Source of the DNA: Plastoroseomonas hellenica
GTDB taxonomy: Bacteria > Pseudomonadota > Alphaproteobacteria > Acetobacterales > Acetobacteraceae
Length of the DNA: 44,946 nt
Direction of reading: 5' to 3'
NCBI RefSeq assembly: GCF_018129085.1
Contig: NZ_JAAGBB010000046.1
Coordinates: 1-44,946, forward strand
Shown here: positions 1 to 8,447 of the stretch, piece after piece
How positions within the stretch are numbered: position 1 is the first letter of the stretch
How the letters are laid out: each line of letters begins with the position of its first letter
Position numbers and translations under genes: made by a program
Notes under the pieces: model-generated
What the model was told of the DNA's origin: nothing
The model's database searches: none
The model's input: the letters and a program-made list of their open reading frames with translations, nothing else

Positions 1-1
1 G

Positions 2-700
2 GCGACGGCGCGGCGCCTGGCGCGCGAGCGCGCGCGGTTGCTGGCGCGCTTCAGCCACCGCCTGCCGACCGGCGTCGCGGACCGGCTGCTGGCGCTGCCG
101 GAGGCCGAGCGGCTGCGGCCGGAGCTCTGTCAGGTCGCGGTGGTGATGACCGACCTCGCCGGCTTCTCCGGCATGGTGCGCGCCGGCGACCCGGCGGCGG
201 TGGTGGCGCAGCTCAACCTCTACCTCGCCGGCATCGAGGCCGCGGTGCTGGCGATGGGCGGCACGCTGGAGCGACTGATCGGCGACAGCGTGCTGGCGGT
301 CTTCGGCGCACCGGTCGCACAATCGGACAGCCCGGCCCGGGCACTGGCCGCCGCCCGCGCCATCGACCGCTTCGCCGAGGCCTTCCGGCAGCGTCCGGAA
401 GCGGTCGCGCTCGGCTGGGGCGAGACCCGGATCGGGGTCAGCGCCGGCGAAGTGCTGGCGGGCGAGGTCGGCGGCTCCCGCCTCACCTGGTCGGTCTGCG
501 GCGATGCCGCCAATGTCGCGGCGCGGCTGCAGGAGCTCGGCAAGGCGCTCGGCTGCCGAGCGCTGGTGAGCGGGATCGAGGACCCGTCGCTGCCGCCACC
601 CATCGGCCGCTTCGCGCTGCGCGGATTGCCCGGCGAGACGGAGGTGCGGCCGCTCGGCGATCTCGCCGCCCGCAACAGTGATGCGGGTATGGCCCGGTAG
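2..700 (+). CDS. Class III adenylate/guanylate cyclase, C-terminal catalytic part (5' partial)
   Basis: The frame is open to the left edge of the window, so the N-terminus is missing. The visible part is a class III cyclase homology domain that would make cAMP or cGMP from ATP or GTP. The first metal-binding Asp is in VVMTDLAGFSGMV, the second in LERLIGDSVLAVFGAP, and the GDAANVAARLQ helix of the catalytic core follows. A helical Arg/Leu-rich linker precedes the domain, as in cyclases fused to an upstream sensor. The sensor type cannot be seen. A TTG at 38 could serve as a start, but homology and the open frame favour a longer protein. Substrate (ATP or GTP) is not decided from the sequence. 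Confidence 0.85.
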   Translation, partial: ATARRLARERARLLARFSHRLPTGVADRLLALPEAERLRPELCQVAVVMTDLAGFSGMVRAGDPAAVVAQLNLYLAGIEAAVLAMGGTLERLIGDSVLAVFGAPVAQSDSPARALAAARAIDRFAEAFRQRPEAVALGWGETRIGVSAGEVLAGEVGGSRLTWSVCGDAANVAARLQELGKALGCRALVSGIEDPSLPPPIGRFALRGLPGETEVRPLGDLAARNSDAGMAR

Positions 701-809
701 CGTCTGTCGCTGCCGAGCGCGGCAAACAGCGCGAAGGTGGCCTTGCTCGTCTGGTCAGGCGCGCTGCTTTCGATGAAGCTGCAGCGCAGGAGCAGGAAGG
801 AGACACGTC

Positions 810-1151
810 TTGACCAAGCGCATCCCCGGTGCCGTGGCCACCCGCAGCCGCGCCGTCATCAGCAACGGCATCGTGACGACAGTGGCGACCTCACCCAACA
901 AGTCCGATTCCATGTACGAGCAGGTCCAGGGCGCGCTGGCCGCCATCGACAAGAATCTCGCCGATGCGGGGAGCAGCAAGGCCAATATCCTCACGGCGAT
1001 CTGCTACTGCGCCGACATGGCGCGCAAGCCCGAGCTCAACAAGGCCTGGGACGAATGGGTGGACACCGCGAACATCCCGATGCGGGCGGTGCTCGGGGTG
1101 CAGTTGGAGAACAAGGATCTCATCGAGATCATCGCCACCGCGACGATCTGA
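810..1151 (+). CDS. RidA/YjgF family protein
   Basis: A 113-aa protein of the RidA (YjgF/YER057c/UK114) family, whose members hydrolyse reactive enamines/imines or act in catabolic pathways as trimers. The order of blocks (VVTTVATS near the N-terminus, then the helix YEQVQGALAAIDKNLADAG, then SNILTAICYCAD-like and MRAVLGVQL strands) fits the fold. The start is TTG at 810, chosen because a strong AGGAAGGAGA ribosome site lies just upstream and no ATG fits. The catalytic Arg of canonical RidA is not obvious: the segment reads IPMRAVLGVQL, with an Arg in a suitable place. It stands alone and is followed by a perfect hairpin. It is one of three RidA-type genes in this window. Confidence 0.85.
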   Translation: MTKRIPGAVATRSRAVISNGIVTTVATSPNKSDSMYEQVQGALAAIDKNLADAGSSKANILTAICYCADMARKPELNKAWDEWVDTANIPMRAVLGVQLENKDLIEIIATATI

Positions 1152-1160
1152 TCCGTCGCT

Positions 1161-1205
1161 GACCGGAGCATGATCGCTTCAGCTCGAAGCGATCATGCTC
1201 CGGTC
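1161..1205. terminator. Perfect 20-bp hairpin between convergent genes
   Basis: The arms 1161-1180 and 1186-1205 are exact reverse complements (outer end GACCGGAGCATG...), with a 5-nt loop AGCTC. It sits between the stops of the RidA gene (plus strand) and the flavin monooxygenase (minus strand), so it could end transcription from both sides. There is no T-run on either side, so it is not a classical intrinsic terminator; termination or 3'-end protection is inferred. Confidence 0.65.
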
Positions 1206-1214
1206 GGCTTCGCT

Positions 1215-2561
1215 TCAGGCGTAGCGGCTGGCGGGCACGCGCAGGCCGAGATTCTCGCGCAGCGTCCTGCCCTCATAGGCGGTGCGGAAGATGCCGCGGC
1301 GCTGCAGCTCGGGGATGACCTGTTCGCTGAAGGCCTGGAAAGGGCCAGGGTAGTAGCTGCAGATCACGTTGAAGCCGTCGGCCGCATCCTGGTCCAGCCA
1401 TGTCTCCAGCTCGCTCGCGATGTAGTCCACCGTGCCGACCAGCACGCGATGGCCCTGCGCGGCCGAGACGGAGCGCGCAACTTCGCGCAACGTCATGTTG
1501 TGCTTGCGCGCCATGTCCATGATCAGTTGCTGACGGGACTTGGCGGAATTCGCCTCCGGCAGGTCGGGCATCGGCCCGTCCAGCGGATAGCTGAAGATGT
1601 CGATGCCGCGCGTGAACCGCGCGAGCGCGGACAGCGCCACGTCGTCCGGCAGCAGGGCCTGGAGCGCCTCGTACTTCTCCCGCGCCTCGGCCTCGGTGCG
1701 GCCGATGATCGGGGTGATGCCGGGCATGATCTTGATATCGTCGGGCATCCGGCCGAAGCGGTGGGTGCGGCCCTTCACATCCGCATAGAATGCGCGCGCG
1801 GCCTCGATCTCGGTCTGCGCGGTGAAGACCACATCCGCGGTCCGCGCCGCGAGCTCCCTGCCCGGCTCCGAGGATCCGGCCTGCGCCACGACGGGCCGGC
1901 CCTGCGGCGAACGGGCGACGTTGAGCGGCCCACGTACCTGGAAGTGCTTTCCCCGGTGGTTCAGGAAATGCATCTTTTCCGCATCGAACCAGACGCCGCT
2001 TGCCTTGTCGTGCAGGAAGGCACCGTCGTCCCAACTGTCCCACAGCCCGGTCACGACCTCGTGGAACTCGATCGCCCGCTCATAGCGCAGCGCGTGTTCC
2101 ACATGCTCGTCGCGATTGAAGTTCCCCGCCTCGTCCTCGATCTGGGAGGTGACGAGGTTCCAGCCGGCGCGCCCGTTGCTGATATGGTCGATCGTCGCGA
2201 AGCGGCGGGCGATGTTGTAGGGCTCGTTGTAGGTCGTGGTCGCCGTCGCGATCAGCCCGATATGGCTGGTGCCGACCGCGAGTGCGGCCAAGGTCGCGGT
2301 CGGCTCCAGCTTGACGATGCGGCTGAGCCGCGTGCGCGTCATGTCGCCGGCGGCCAGCGCGTCGCTGCCGCCGACCGCGGCCGTGTCCTGGAAGAAGATG
2401 GTGTCGTAGCAGGCGCGCTCGGCCATCTGCGCGAGGCGCATGTACCAGCCGAAATCCATGTCGGTCTCGGGCACCGCGTCCGGATGGCGCCATCCGGCAA
2501 GATGATTGCCTGGCACGCTCAGGAAGGCGCCGAGTTTCATCTGCTTCTTCATGCTGCGCAT
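1215..2561 (-). CDS. NtaA/SnaA/DszA-type FMN-dependent monooxygenase
   Basis: A 448-aa protein of the bacterial luciferase superfamily, NtaA/DszA branch, which uses reduced FMN from a partner reductase and O2 to oxidise xenobiotics or organosulfur/aminocarboxylate compounds. Diagnostic stretches are LAGWRHPDA near the N-terminus, TATTTYNEPYNIARRFATIDHISNGR around residues 100-130, GRAGWNLVTS, FQVRGPLNVARSPQGRPV and the C-terminal LRENLGLR. Start could be 2561, 2552 or 2540 (three Met close together, no clear ribosome site). It is the last gene of a three-gene minus-strand operon, 31 nt after the ABC binding protein. No flavin reductase is present nearby. The substrate is unknown; the paralogue at the head of the operon suggests sequential or alternative oxidations. 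Confidence 0.88.
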   Translation of the reverse strand: MRSMKKQMKLGAFLSVPGNHLAGWRHPDAVPETDMDFGWYMRLAQMAERACYDTIFFQDTAAVGGSDALAAGDMTRTRLSRIVKLEPTATLAALAVGTSHIGLIATATTTYNEPYNIARRFATIDHISNGRAGWNLVTSQIEDEAGNFNRDEHVEHALRYERAIEFHEVVTGLWDSWDDGAFLHDKASGVWFDAEKMHFLNHRGKHFQVRGPLNVARSPQGRPVVAQAGSSEPGRELAARTADVVFTAQTEIEAARAFYADVKGRTHRFGRMPDDIKIMPGITPIIGRTEAEAREKYEALQALLPDDVALSALARFTRGIDIFSYPLDGPMPDLPEANSAKSRQQLIMDMARKHNMTLREVARSVSAAQGHRVLVGTVDYIASELETWLDQDAADGFNVICSYYPGPFQAFSEQVIPELQRRGIFRTAYEGRTLRENLGLRVPASRYA

Positions 2562-2592
2562 CGCCGGGCCGGAGGGTGGGAAGGACGGGGCA

Positions 2593-4212
2593 TCATTGTG
2601 GCGCGCGGCGGATGCCCGTCGCCATGGTGTACTGGTCGCCGCGCGGCACCAAGGTGAGGCCGCGGGTCATGCCCCAGGCCGATTGGACGAAGAAGACCGG
2701 GACGATCGCCGCCTCGTCCATGGCGCGCCGCACCGCACCCAGCGTCGCCGCATCGCGCCGCCGATCGTCGAGCTCGGTCTCCGCGGTCGCGAGAAGCGCA
2801 TCCAGCGCCGCATCCGAATAGCGCCCGCGATTGGAGGCACCGTGGCCGAGCGCCGGATTCCAGCTCCGGAGGAGGGAGTTCATCCCCTCCGTGGCAACGC
2901 CGGTGGTCGTGGCGAACATCGAGAGGGAGACGGAGAATTCCGGCACCCGGTCCGGCCCGCCGAAGGCCGCCCGGCGGAAGAAGACCGCGGTCGGGAGCGC
3001 CTCCACCTGGGTGCGGATGCCGACCGCGGCCAGCATCTGGCCGATCGCCTGGCAGGTGCGGGCATCGCCGGCGAAGCGGTTGCTGGTGCAATGGATCGTC
3101 AGATTGAAGCCCTGCGGATAGCCGGCCTCGGCCAGCAGGGCCCGGGCGCGGGCGGGATCATACGCTGGCAGCGGCCGGTCCGGATCATGCCCGATGAAGC
3201 CCGGCGGCGCGATCTGGCCCGAAGGCTCGGCGCCGCCTTCCATGGCCCGTTCGGCGAGCGCCACCCGGTTCAGCGCGAGAGACAGCGCCTGGCGCACTCG
3301 CCGGTCGCGCAGGGGGTTGGGAACCAGCGGCTGGCCATCCGCCCCGGTGACGAAGGGCGACGGATCCCGGTGGCTGTCGATGAACATGTAGTTGTTGAAG
3401 GCCGAGGTGGCAGTGACCAGGCGGCTGCGCGCATCGGCGCGGATGCGGGCATAAAGGGCGGGCGGCACCGCATCGATCACCTCGACATCGCCGGCCAGCA
3501 GCGCCGCCACCCGCGCGCTGTCATTGGGGATGAAGCGGTAGATGACCCGCTGCCAAGGCTCGGCCGGCGCCCAGTGATGCGGCGCGCGCTCCAGCACCAC
3601 ATCGCTGCCCTGATTGAACCGCGCCCAGCGATAAGGGCCGGTGCCGATCGCAGCGCGGCCGCCGTTGAAATCCTCCTCCCCCGCATCGGCCGCGGCATTC
3701 GCCGAGACGATCATGAGCGAGGTGAGATAGGCGGTGATCATCGGCGTCGGCGAGGCGGTGCGGATCAGCAGCGTCCGCGCATCCACCGTCTCCACGCCGG
3801 TGATGGCACGCAGCGCCGGGCCATAGGTGCGCAAGCCCGTCGCCGCCTGCGCCCGACGGAGTGAGAAAGCGATGTCCGCGATGGTCAGCAGCGTGCCGTC
3901 ATGGAAGCGCACGCCATCGCGCAGCCGGAACTCCCAGGTGTTGTCATCGACCAGACGCCAGGATTCGGCGAGACCGGGGATCGGGCGCAGGGTCTCATCC
4001 TGGAAGATGAGCGATTCATAGACCTGCATCTGCACATTGCGATTCGGGCTGTAGCTCTGGTGCGGGTCGGATCCGTCCACCGCGGCCTTCATGCCGATGC
4101 GCAGCGTCTGCGCCGCGGTCGGCGCGGCGAGCATGGCCAGCACGAGCATCGTCAGCAGGGCCACACAGCCCGGACGGCACGGCATCGCAGTGCTTCGGCC
4201 CGCCCTGCTCAT
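2593..4212 (-). CDS. ABC transporter substrate-binding protein, family 5 (peptide/opine/nickel type)
   Basis: A 539-aa periplasmic solute-binding protein of the SBP_bac_5 (DppA/OppA) family. The N-terminus has a signal peptide: basic start, hydrophobic core VALLTMLVLAMLAAP and a TAAQ-like cleavage site near residue 35. Family landmarks follow: LRIGM, YESLIFQDETLRPIPGLAESW, WEFRLRDGVRFHDG, and the IGTGPYRW and QALSLALNR stretches. Its start overlaps the stop of the upstream monooxygenase by 4 nt (ATGA), so the two are translationally coupled. No permease or ATPase genes accompany it, so it either borrows a transporter encoded elsewhere or acts as an orphan binding protein. The likely ligand is the substrate oxidised by the flanking monooxygenases (inference). 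Confidence 0.88.
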   Translation of the reverse strand: MSRAGRSTAMPCRPGCVALLTMLVLAMLAAPTAAQTLRIGMKAAVDGSDPHQSYSPNRNVQMQVYESLIFQDETLRPIPGLAESWRLVDDNTWEFRLRDGVRFHDGTLLTIADIAFSLRRAQAATGLRTYGPALRAITGVETVDARTLLIRTASPTPMITAYLTSLMIVSANAAADAGEEDFNGGRAAIGTGPYRWARFNQGSDVVLERAPHHWAPAEPWQRVIYRFIPNDSARVAALLAGDVEVIDAVPPALYARIRADARSRLVTATSAFNNYMFIDSHRDPSPFVTGADGQPLVPNPLRDRRVRQALSLALNRVALAERAMEGGAEPSGQIAPPGFIGHDPDRPLPAYDPARARALLAEAGYPQGFNLTIHCTSNRFAGDARTCQAIGQMLAAVGIRTQVEALPTAVFFRRAAFGGPDRVPEFSVSLSMFATTTGVATEGMNSLLRSWNPALGHGASNRGRYSDAALDALLATAETELDDRRRDAATLGAVRRAMDEAAIVPVFFVQSAWGMTRGLTLVPRGDQYTMATGIRRAPQ

Positions 4213-5582
4213 TGCGCCGCGCTGCCGAGCGCCTGGGCGATCGCCGCACGCTTCACGCCGGCGCGGCGATGCTCGGGCCAGGCGATACCGAGATTGCCGC
4301 GCAGCGTCCGGCTCTCGTAGCCGGTGCGATACAGGCCGCGCCGCTGCAGCTCCGGCACCACCATCTCCACCACATCCTCAAGCCCGCCCGGCAACCAGGG
4401 CGGCAGGATGTTGAAGCCGTCGGCCGCGCCGTTCAAAAACCATTCCTCCATCGCGTCGGCGATGTCGACAGGCGTGCCGATCACCAGCCGGTGGCCGTTG
4501 CCCCCGGCGACCGCGAGGTAGAGCTGGCGGATCGACAGCCCCCCGCGGCGCGCAATGTCGAGGAAGATCTGCGCGCGGCTGTGCATGCGGCGATTGGTGG
4601 GCTCCGGCACCGGCCCCTCCAGCGGAAAGCCCGAGAGATCGCCGAGGTAGTTGGAGAGTGCACCGAGGCCGACGACCGGCTGCACCAACTCCTGCAGCAC
4701 AGCGTATTTGTCCTCTGCCTCCTGCCGGGTGCGGCCGGGCACGGCCATGATGCCGGGCATGATCTTGAGCGCCTCCGGTGCCCGCCCGTAGCGCGCCATC
4801 CGACCCTTCACCGAGGCGTAGTAGGCCTGCGCGTCCTCGAGCCGCTGGGCGGCAGCGTAGACCACATCGGCCGTCGCGGCAGCGAGCTCCCGCCCCTGCT
4901 CGCTGGCGCCTGCCTGCACGATCACCGGCGCGCCCTGCGGCGTGCGCGCCACGTTCAGCGGCCCGCGCACCTGGAAATGCGGGCCGTGGTGATCGAGGAC
5001 ATGGAGCTTGCCGGGATCGTAGTTGAGGCCGCTCGCCTTGTCGCGAACGAAGGCGTCGTCCTCCCAGCTTTCCCATAGGCCGCGGACGACTTCGACGAAT
5101 TCGGCGGCGCGATCGTAGCGGGCGTCGTAGCCCGGCGCCTTGTCGCGGTTGAAGTTCCGCGCCTCCATGTCGGTGACGCTGGTGACGACGTTCCAGCCGG
5201 CCCGCCCATCGCTGATATGGTCGAGCGACGCAAACTTCCGCGCCACGTGATAGGGCTCGTTGTAGGTGGTCGAGGCGGTGGCGACGAGGCCGATGCGCTC
5301 CGTCACCATCGCGAGTGCGGAGAGCAGGGTCAGCGGCTCGAACTGCACGTTCTTGGAGGTGTGGCAGAGCGCGCCGGGCGGCTCGTCATGGAAGCGGATG
5401 CCGACGCCGTCGGCGAGGAAGGCCATATCGAACAGACCGCGCTCGGCGGCCTGGGTGACGCGCACGAAGTGCTGCAGCTCCATGTTGCCGCCGGCGGGGG
5501 CATCCGGATGGCGCCAGGCGGCAAGGTGATAGCCGAGCCCGATCATGGATACGCCCAGCCGGATCTGACGATGCGACGCCAT
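4209..5582 (-). CDS. NtaA/DszA-type FMN-dependent monooxygenase (second copy)
   Basis: A 457-aa paralogue of the enzyme at the other end of the operon, from the same flavin-dependent luciferase-like branch. It carries LGYHLAAWRHPDAP, TASTTYNEPYHVARKFASLDHISDGR, GRAGWNVVTSV, FQVRGPLNVARTPQGAPV and LRGNLGI. The start at 5582 (MASHRQIRLG) is preferred over an in-frame Met 39 codons upstream, because GGAGGAG lies about 9 nt before it and family members start just before this segment. This is the first gene of the operon; its stop overlaps the start of the binding protein. FMNH2 must come from a reductase encoded elsewhere. Confidence 0.9.
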   Translation of the reverse strand: MASHRQIRLGVSMIGLGYHLAAWRHPDAPAGGNMELQHFVRVTQAAERGLFDMAFLADGVGIRFHDEPPGALCHTSKNVQFEPLTLLSALAMVTERIGLVATASTTYNEPYHVARKFASLDHISDGRAGWNVVTSVTDMEARNFNRDKAPGYDARYDRAAEFVEVVRGLWESWEDDAFVRDKASGLNYDPGKLHVLDHHGPHFQVRGPLNVARTPQGAPVIVQAGASEQGRELAAATADVVYAAAQRLEDAQAYYASVKGRMARYGRAPEALKIMPGIMAVPGRTRQEAEDKYAVLQELVQPVVGLGALSNYLGDLSGFPLEGPVPEPTNRRMHSRAQIFLDIARRGGLSIRQLYLAVAGGNGHRLVIGTPVDIADAMEEWFLNGAADGFNILPPWLPGGLEDVVEMVVPELQRRGLYRTGYESRTLRGNLGIAWPEHRRAGVKRAAIAQALGSAAQ

Positions 5583-5858
5583 CTGCCGCACTCCTCCGAT
5601 GAGTAGCGGCGGAGTGCAAGCAATCCACATGCCAACGAAGAGCCAGCGCCACGCGGCCGCCCCCTCCTGCGCCGAGGCTTCGGAGGGCGAGGACCACACG
5701 GCCGAAGGCCGTCATCAGAAAGGCCGGGCTGCGCGGCGTCAGCCGATGCAGACCGAGGCCGCGAATGCGGCCCGCGCGCGACCATCAGTCGCGTCCGGCA
5801 CACACCCGACAGCGCGGAAGCCAAGCTGGCGCATGCCAGCGCCGGCGCATGAGGCAAG

Positions 5859-6467
5859 CTACACGAGCGCGAGCACCCGCCGGATCCTGGGCTGCCCCCA
5901 GCGCCGCACCGGGTCGGGCGGCGCGCCGGGCGCCGGGATGTCGACGCCGAAGCCCTCCGTGATTTGCACGCTCTGACCGGCCGCGTCCACGAGGACCCGG
6001 CCGCGCGCGACGAAGACGACGAAGCGGTCATCCAGCGGCCCGGCGAAGAAACGCGTGCCGCGCACGCCGATGCGCGCCCAGGGCAGCGTCACCTCGATCG
6101 GTGCGCTGCCCGCCTGGGGCGGGCGGTCCAGCAGCACCGGGCCGTCGAAGACGCGGAGCGCGATGCCGGCGCGCGGGCCGCGCAGCGTCAGGGCATCGAC
6201 GCGCAGGCTGGCGCGCTCGCCCAGGCGGATCTCGAGCCCGCCTTCAAGCTGGCAGTGCAGGCGCGCGCCGGCGCCGGTGGTCAGCAGATCCTCCAGCAAC
6301 AGGGGGGCCGCCGGTGCGAGCAGGCGCGGCGGATCGGTCGCGAAGCGCGCCATGGCCTCGCCGGTGACCGCCGCCACCTCACCCACCCGGGCGCGCTCGG
6401 CCAGGCCGCGGCGCAGCGGCGCCGCAAGCGCGATGCATGACATGACGGCACGACGGTAGAGGGGCAC
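5859..6467 (-). CDS. FecR-domain protein, probably exported
   Basis: A protein of about 202 aa with a single FecR domain: the VGEVAAVTGEAMA strand, LLLEDLLTTGAGARLHCQLEGGLEIRLGERASLRV, then VTLPWARIGVRGTRFFAGPLDDRFVVFVARGRVLV. Stand-alone FecR domains in alphaproteobacteria are usually periplasmic and of unknown function; some are linked to CHASE2/adenylate cyclase signalling, but the cyclase at the left edge is too far away to claim a link. I chose the GTG at 6467 because AGAGGA sits 6 nt upstream; an ATG at 6509 would add 14 residues. A weak signal segment (VMSCIALAAPL) follows either start. The 276 nt between this gene and the monooxygenase operon hold nothing I recognise. Confidence 0.7.
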   Translation of the reverse strand: MPLYRRAVMSCIALAAPLRRGLAERARVGEVAAVTGEAMARFATDPPRLLAPAAPLLLEDLLTTGAGARLHCQLEGGLEIRLGERASLRVDALTLRGPRAGIALRVFDGPVLLDRPPQAGSAPIEVTLPWARIGVRGTRFFAGPLDDRFVVFVARGRVLVDAAGQSVQITEGFGVDIPAPGAPPDPVRRWGQPRIRRVLALV

Positions 6468-6633
6468 GACGCATCCTCTCAAACCTCGCCGCGCGATGAT
6501 CTTGGGCATCCGCGGTGAGGATCGCCACTTCGGGCGACCGCCGCAGGATATATCGTGATGAGACTCCGTCCCGATGTGCCTTACGTCTCTCGATCGGGAA
6601 TCCGGCCGCGCAGCCCGCCAGGTCGTGGCCGGA

Positions 6634-6891
6634 TCAGGGCGTGGTGGCGCAGGGCGGCAGCGGCCAGCCCAGGGCGACCGCCAGTTCTCCCTCGTCGAAG
6701 ATCACCTCGCCGGACAAGGAATGCAGCTCGACGGCCGAGATGGCCGACGCACCGATGATCTCGCGGGCGCGATCGAGCGCTGCCCCGGGCGTCGGGAAGC
6801 CCTCGATGCGGAAGCGCGGGGTCGCCGGGGGGCGATCACCGAACGGCGGGGCGGTACTGCGCAGGCATTCGACATAGGCCAGTCTGTACAT
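6634..6891 (-). CDS. Small conserved hypothetical protein (85 aa)
   Basis: An 85-aa ORF beginning MYRLAYVECL, with a good GAGAGGAG ribosome site 7-8 nt before the ATG at 6891. A longer in-frame ORF exists, but its upstream part has no ribosome site and looks like read-through. The composition is a mixed alpha/beta globular domain: a strand (FRIEGF), a helix (GAALDRAREIIGA), a strand (ISAVELHSLSGEVIFDEGEL). There is no signal peptide or membrane segment. I do not recognise a family. It lies between the FecR gene and the first Ku gene, transcribed away from Ku. Confidence 0.55.
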   Translation of the reverse strand: MYRLAYVECLRSTAPPFGDRPPATPRFRIEGFPTPGAALDRAREIIGASAISAVELHSLSGEVIFDEGELAVALGWPLPPCATTP

Positions 6892-7122
6892 CCGGGCTCC
6901 TCTCGTGGGGGGACGAAGGCGCGGCGTCAGCGAGGCGGAAACGAGGTGTGGCTCTTCTTTCGGCCTCAGGCCGCAGGCCTCTCTGCGGCTTTCACCCGGG
7001 TATCGCAGGACCGGGCGGCAGCGATGCCGGAGGTCCTGGACGGCATGCAAAGGCACGAAGACGGGCCATGGTCTGGGCAGGCCGTCGGCTTCGCTGCGGC
7101 GTCGTAACGGCCGCGGTAGCCA

Positions 7123-7144
7123 TTGTCAACTGGTTGTCAACTGG
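7123..7144. repeat. Exact tandem 11-bp duplication upstream of ku
   Basis: TTGTCAACTGG occurs twice head to tail (7123-7133 and 7134-7144), about 135 nt before the Ku start, in a 385-nt intergenic stretch (6892-7276) that is otherwise without recognisable genes. Adjacent TCAAC/GTTGA half-sites make short inverted repeats. It could be a regulator-binding site; function is not known. Confidence 0.5.
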
Positions 7145-7276
7145 ATGGTTGAAGGTAACGCTGTGGCATGCCGGTTGCCGCCTGGCAAGGGGGTCGTGAT
7201 GGGGCATTCCGGCAGCCGCGGCGGTGAACGTTTCGCCCGCCCGCGCGTTGGCATGCCGTGCCGAGGAGTGCGCATC

Positions 7277-8086
7277 ATGGCCCTGCGACCCTTCTGGAAG
7301 GGGTACCTCAAGCTCTCGCTGGTGACCTGCCCGGTGGCGATGATGCCCGCCGTCACGGACAGCGAGAAAGTCCGGTTCCACACCCTGAACCGGGCGACCG
7401 GCCACCGCGTCGTCAGCCAGTATGTCGATGAGGGCAGCGGCAAGCCGGTCGCGGATGAGGACGAGGTGCGCGGCTACCGGCGCGGCGAGGATGACTATGT
7501 CACCTTGGAGGATGATGAGCTCGCCTCGGTGGCACTCGAGAGCGCGCGGACCATCGACATCGAGAGCTTCGTCCCGGCCGATGGCATCGGCTGGGTCTGG
7601 TACGACAGGCCGCACTACCTGGTGCCCGACGACCCCGTCGGCGAGGAAGCCTTCTGCGTCATCCGCGACGCCATGGCGGCGACCGGCACGGCCGGCATCT
7701 CCCGCCTCGTGCTCTACCGGCGGGAGCGCGCGGTGATGCTGCAGCCGCGGGATCGCGGCATCGTGCTGTGGACACTGCGCTACGGCGACGAGGTGCGGGA
7801 TGCGGATGCCTATTTCCGCGACATCGACGACAGCAAGCCCGACACCAAGCTGCGGCAGATGATGGCGACGCTGGTCAAGGAACGGACGACGGACTGGGAC
7901 CCGGCGATGGTGAACGACCCGGTCCAGGAGCGGCTGCTGGAGATCATCGCATCGAAGAAGAAGGGTCGGCGACGGCCGGCGCGGGCGAAGCCGGAGGCGG
8001 AGCCGCCGAGCAACGTCGTCAGCATCATGGACGCGCTGCGCAAGAGCCTGTCCGCGGAGGGCAAGGGCGGGCGAAAGGGGCGATAG
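7277..8086 (+). CDS. ku: Non-homologous end-joining protein Ku (stand-alone copy)
   Basis: A 269-aa bacterial Ku homologue, which forms a ring around double-strand DNA ends and recruits the ligase LigD. The N-terminus MALRPFWKGYLKLSLVTCPVAM is the family signature; the core beta-barrel continues through FHTLNRATGHRV, VTLEDDEL and IDIESFVPADGI, ending in a Lys/Arg-rich tail (SKKKGRRRPARAKP). The start at 7277 is fixed by GAGGAG 8 nt upstream and the family N-terminus, although the frame is open further 5'. No ligase gene accompanies it; the other Ku copy at 40195-41079 is the one next to ligD. It is followed directly by nadA and nadC remnants. Confidence 0.93.
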   Translation: MALRPFWKGYLKLSLVTCPVAMMPAVTDSEKVRFHTLNRATGHRVVSQYVDEGSGKPVADEDEVRGYRRGEDDYVTLEDDELASVALESARTIDIESFVPADGIGWVWYDRPHYLVPDDPVGEEAFCVIRDAMAATGTAGISRLVLYRRERAVMLQPRDRGIVLWTLRYGDEVRDADAYFRDIDDSKPDTKLRQMMATLVKERTTDWDPAMVNDPVQERLLEIIASKKKGRRRPARAKPEAEPPSNVVSIMDALRKSLSAEGKGGRKGR

Positions 8087-8137
8087 CTTCGCGTGACGCG
8101 CCGCAATGCGGCATGCGATAAGGCCCGCGATGCCGAT

Positions 8138-8447
8138 TCAGAATGCCCGCCGGATGTGGTGGCCGCCGCCGACCTGTCGGGTTCCACCGCCGAGGTGGCG
8201 ACCTACATCGACCGCCACGCGCCGACGTGGGTGGTGCTGCTGACCGAATGCTCGATGAGCGACAACCTGGCGCTCCAGTATCCGGCGCTCGACTTCGTGC
8301 GCCCCTGCAATCTCTGCTCGCACATGAAGCGCATCAGTCTGGGCAATATCCGCCAGGCGCTCGAGCAGATGCGGCACGCGGTCGAGGTCGATCCCGCACT
8401 TAAGCTTGCGGGCTCGCGCTGCCGTCGAAAGGATGCTCGCGCTATGA
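8138..8447 (+). pseudogene. nadA: Quinolinate synthase nadA, C-terminal remnant with frameshift
   Basis: Only the last third of quinolinate synthase remains. The segment starts near ECPPDVVAAADLSGSTAEV (the family motif is normally HPECP), continues through VVLLTECSMSDNLA and FVRPCNLCSHMKRI, whose cysteines include Fe-S ligands in intact NadA, and runs to VEVDPAL near 8400. The reading frame then shifts: the expected C-terminal tail ARAAVERMLAL and a TGA at 8445-8447 are in the next frame. The N-terminal two thirds, needed for substrate binding, are absent; the Ku gene ends about 50 nt upstream. NadA condenses iminoaspartate with dihydroxyacetone phosphate in de novo NAD synthesis; this copy cannot work. 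Confidence 0.8.

Noticed and set aside
1170..2657. A 495-codon plus-strand frame opposite the flavin monooxygenase
   Set aside because: No family signature; the minus-strand frame carries all luciferase-like motifs.
6905..7276. A 124-codon N-terminal extension of the first Ku
   Set aside because: No homology upstream of MALRPFWKG and a clear GAGGAG site precedes that Met.
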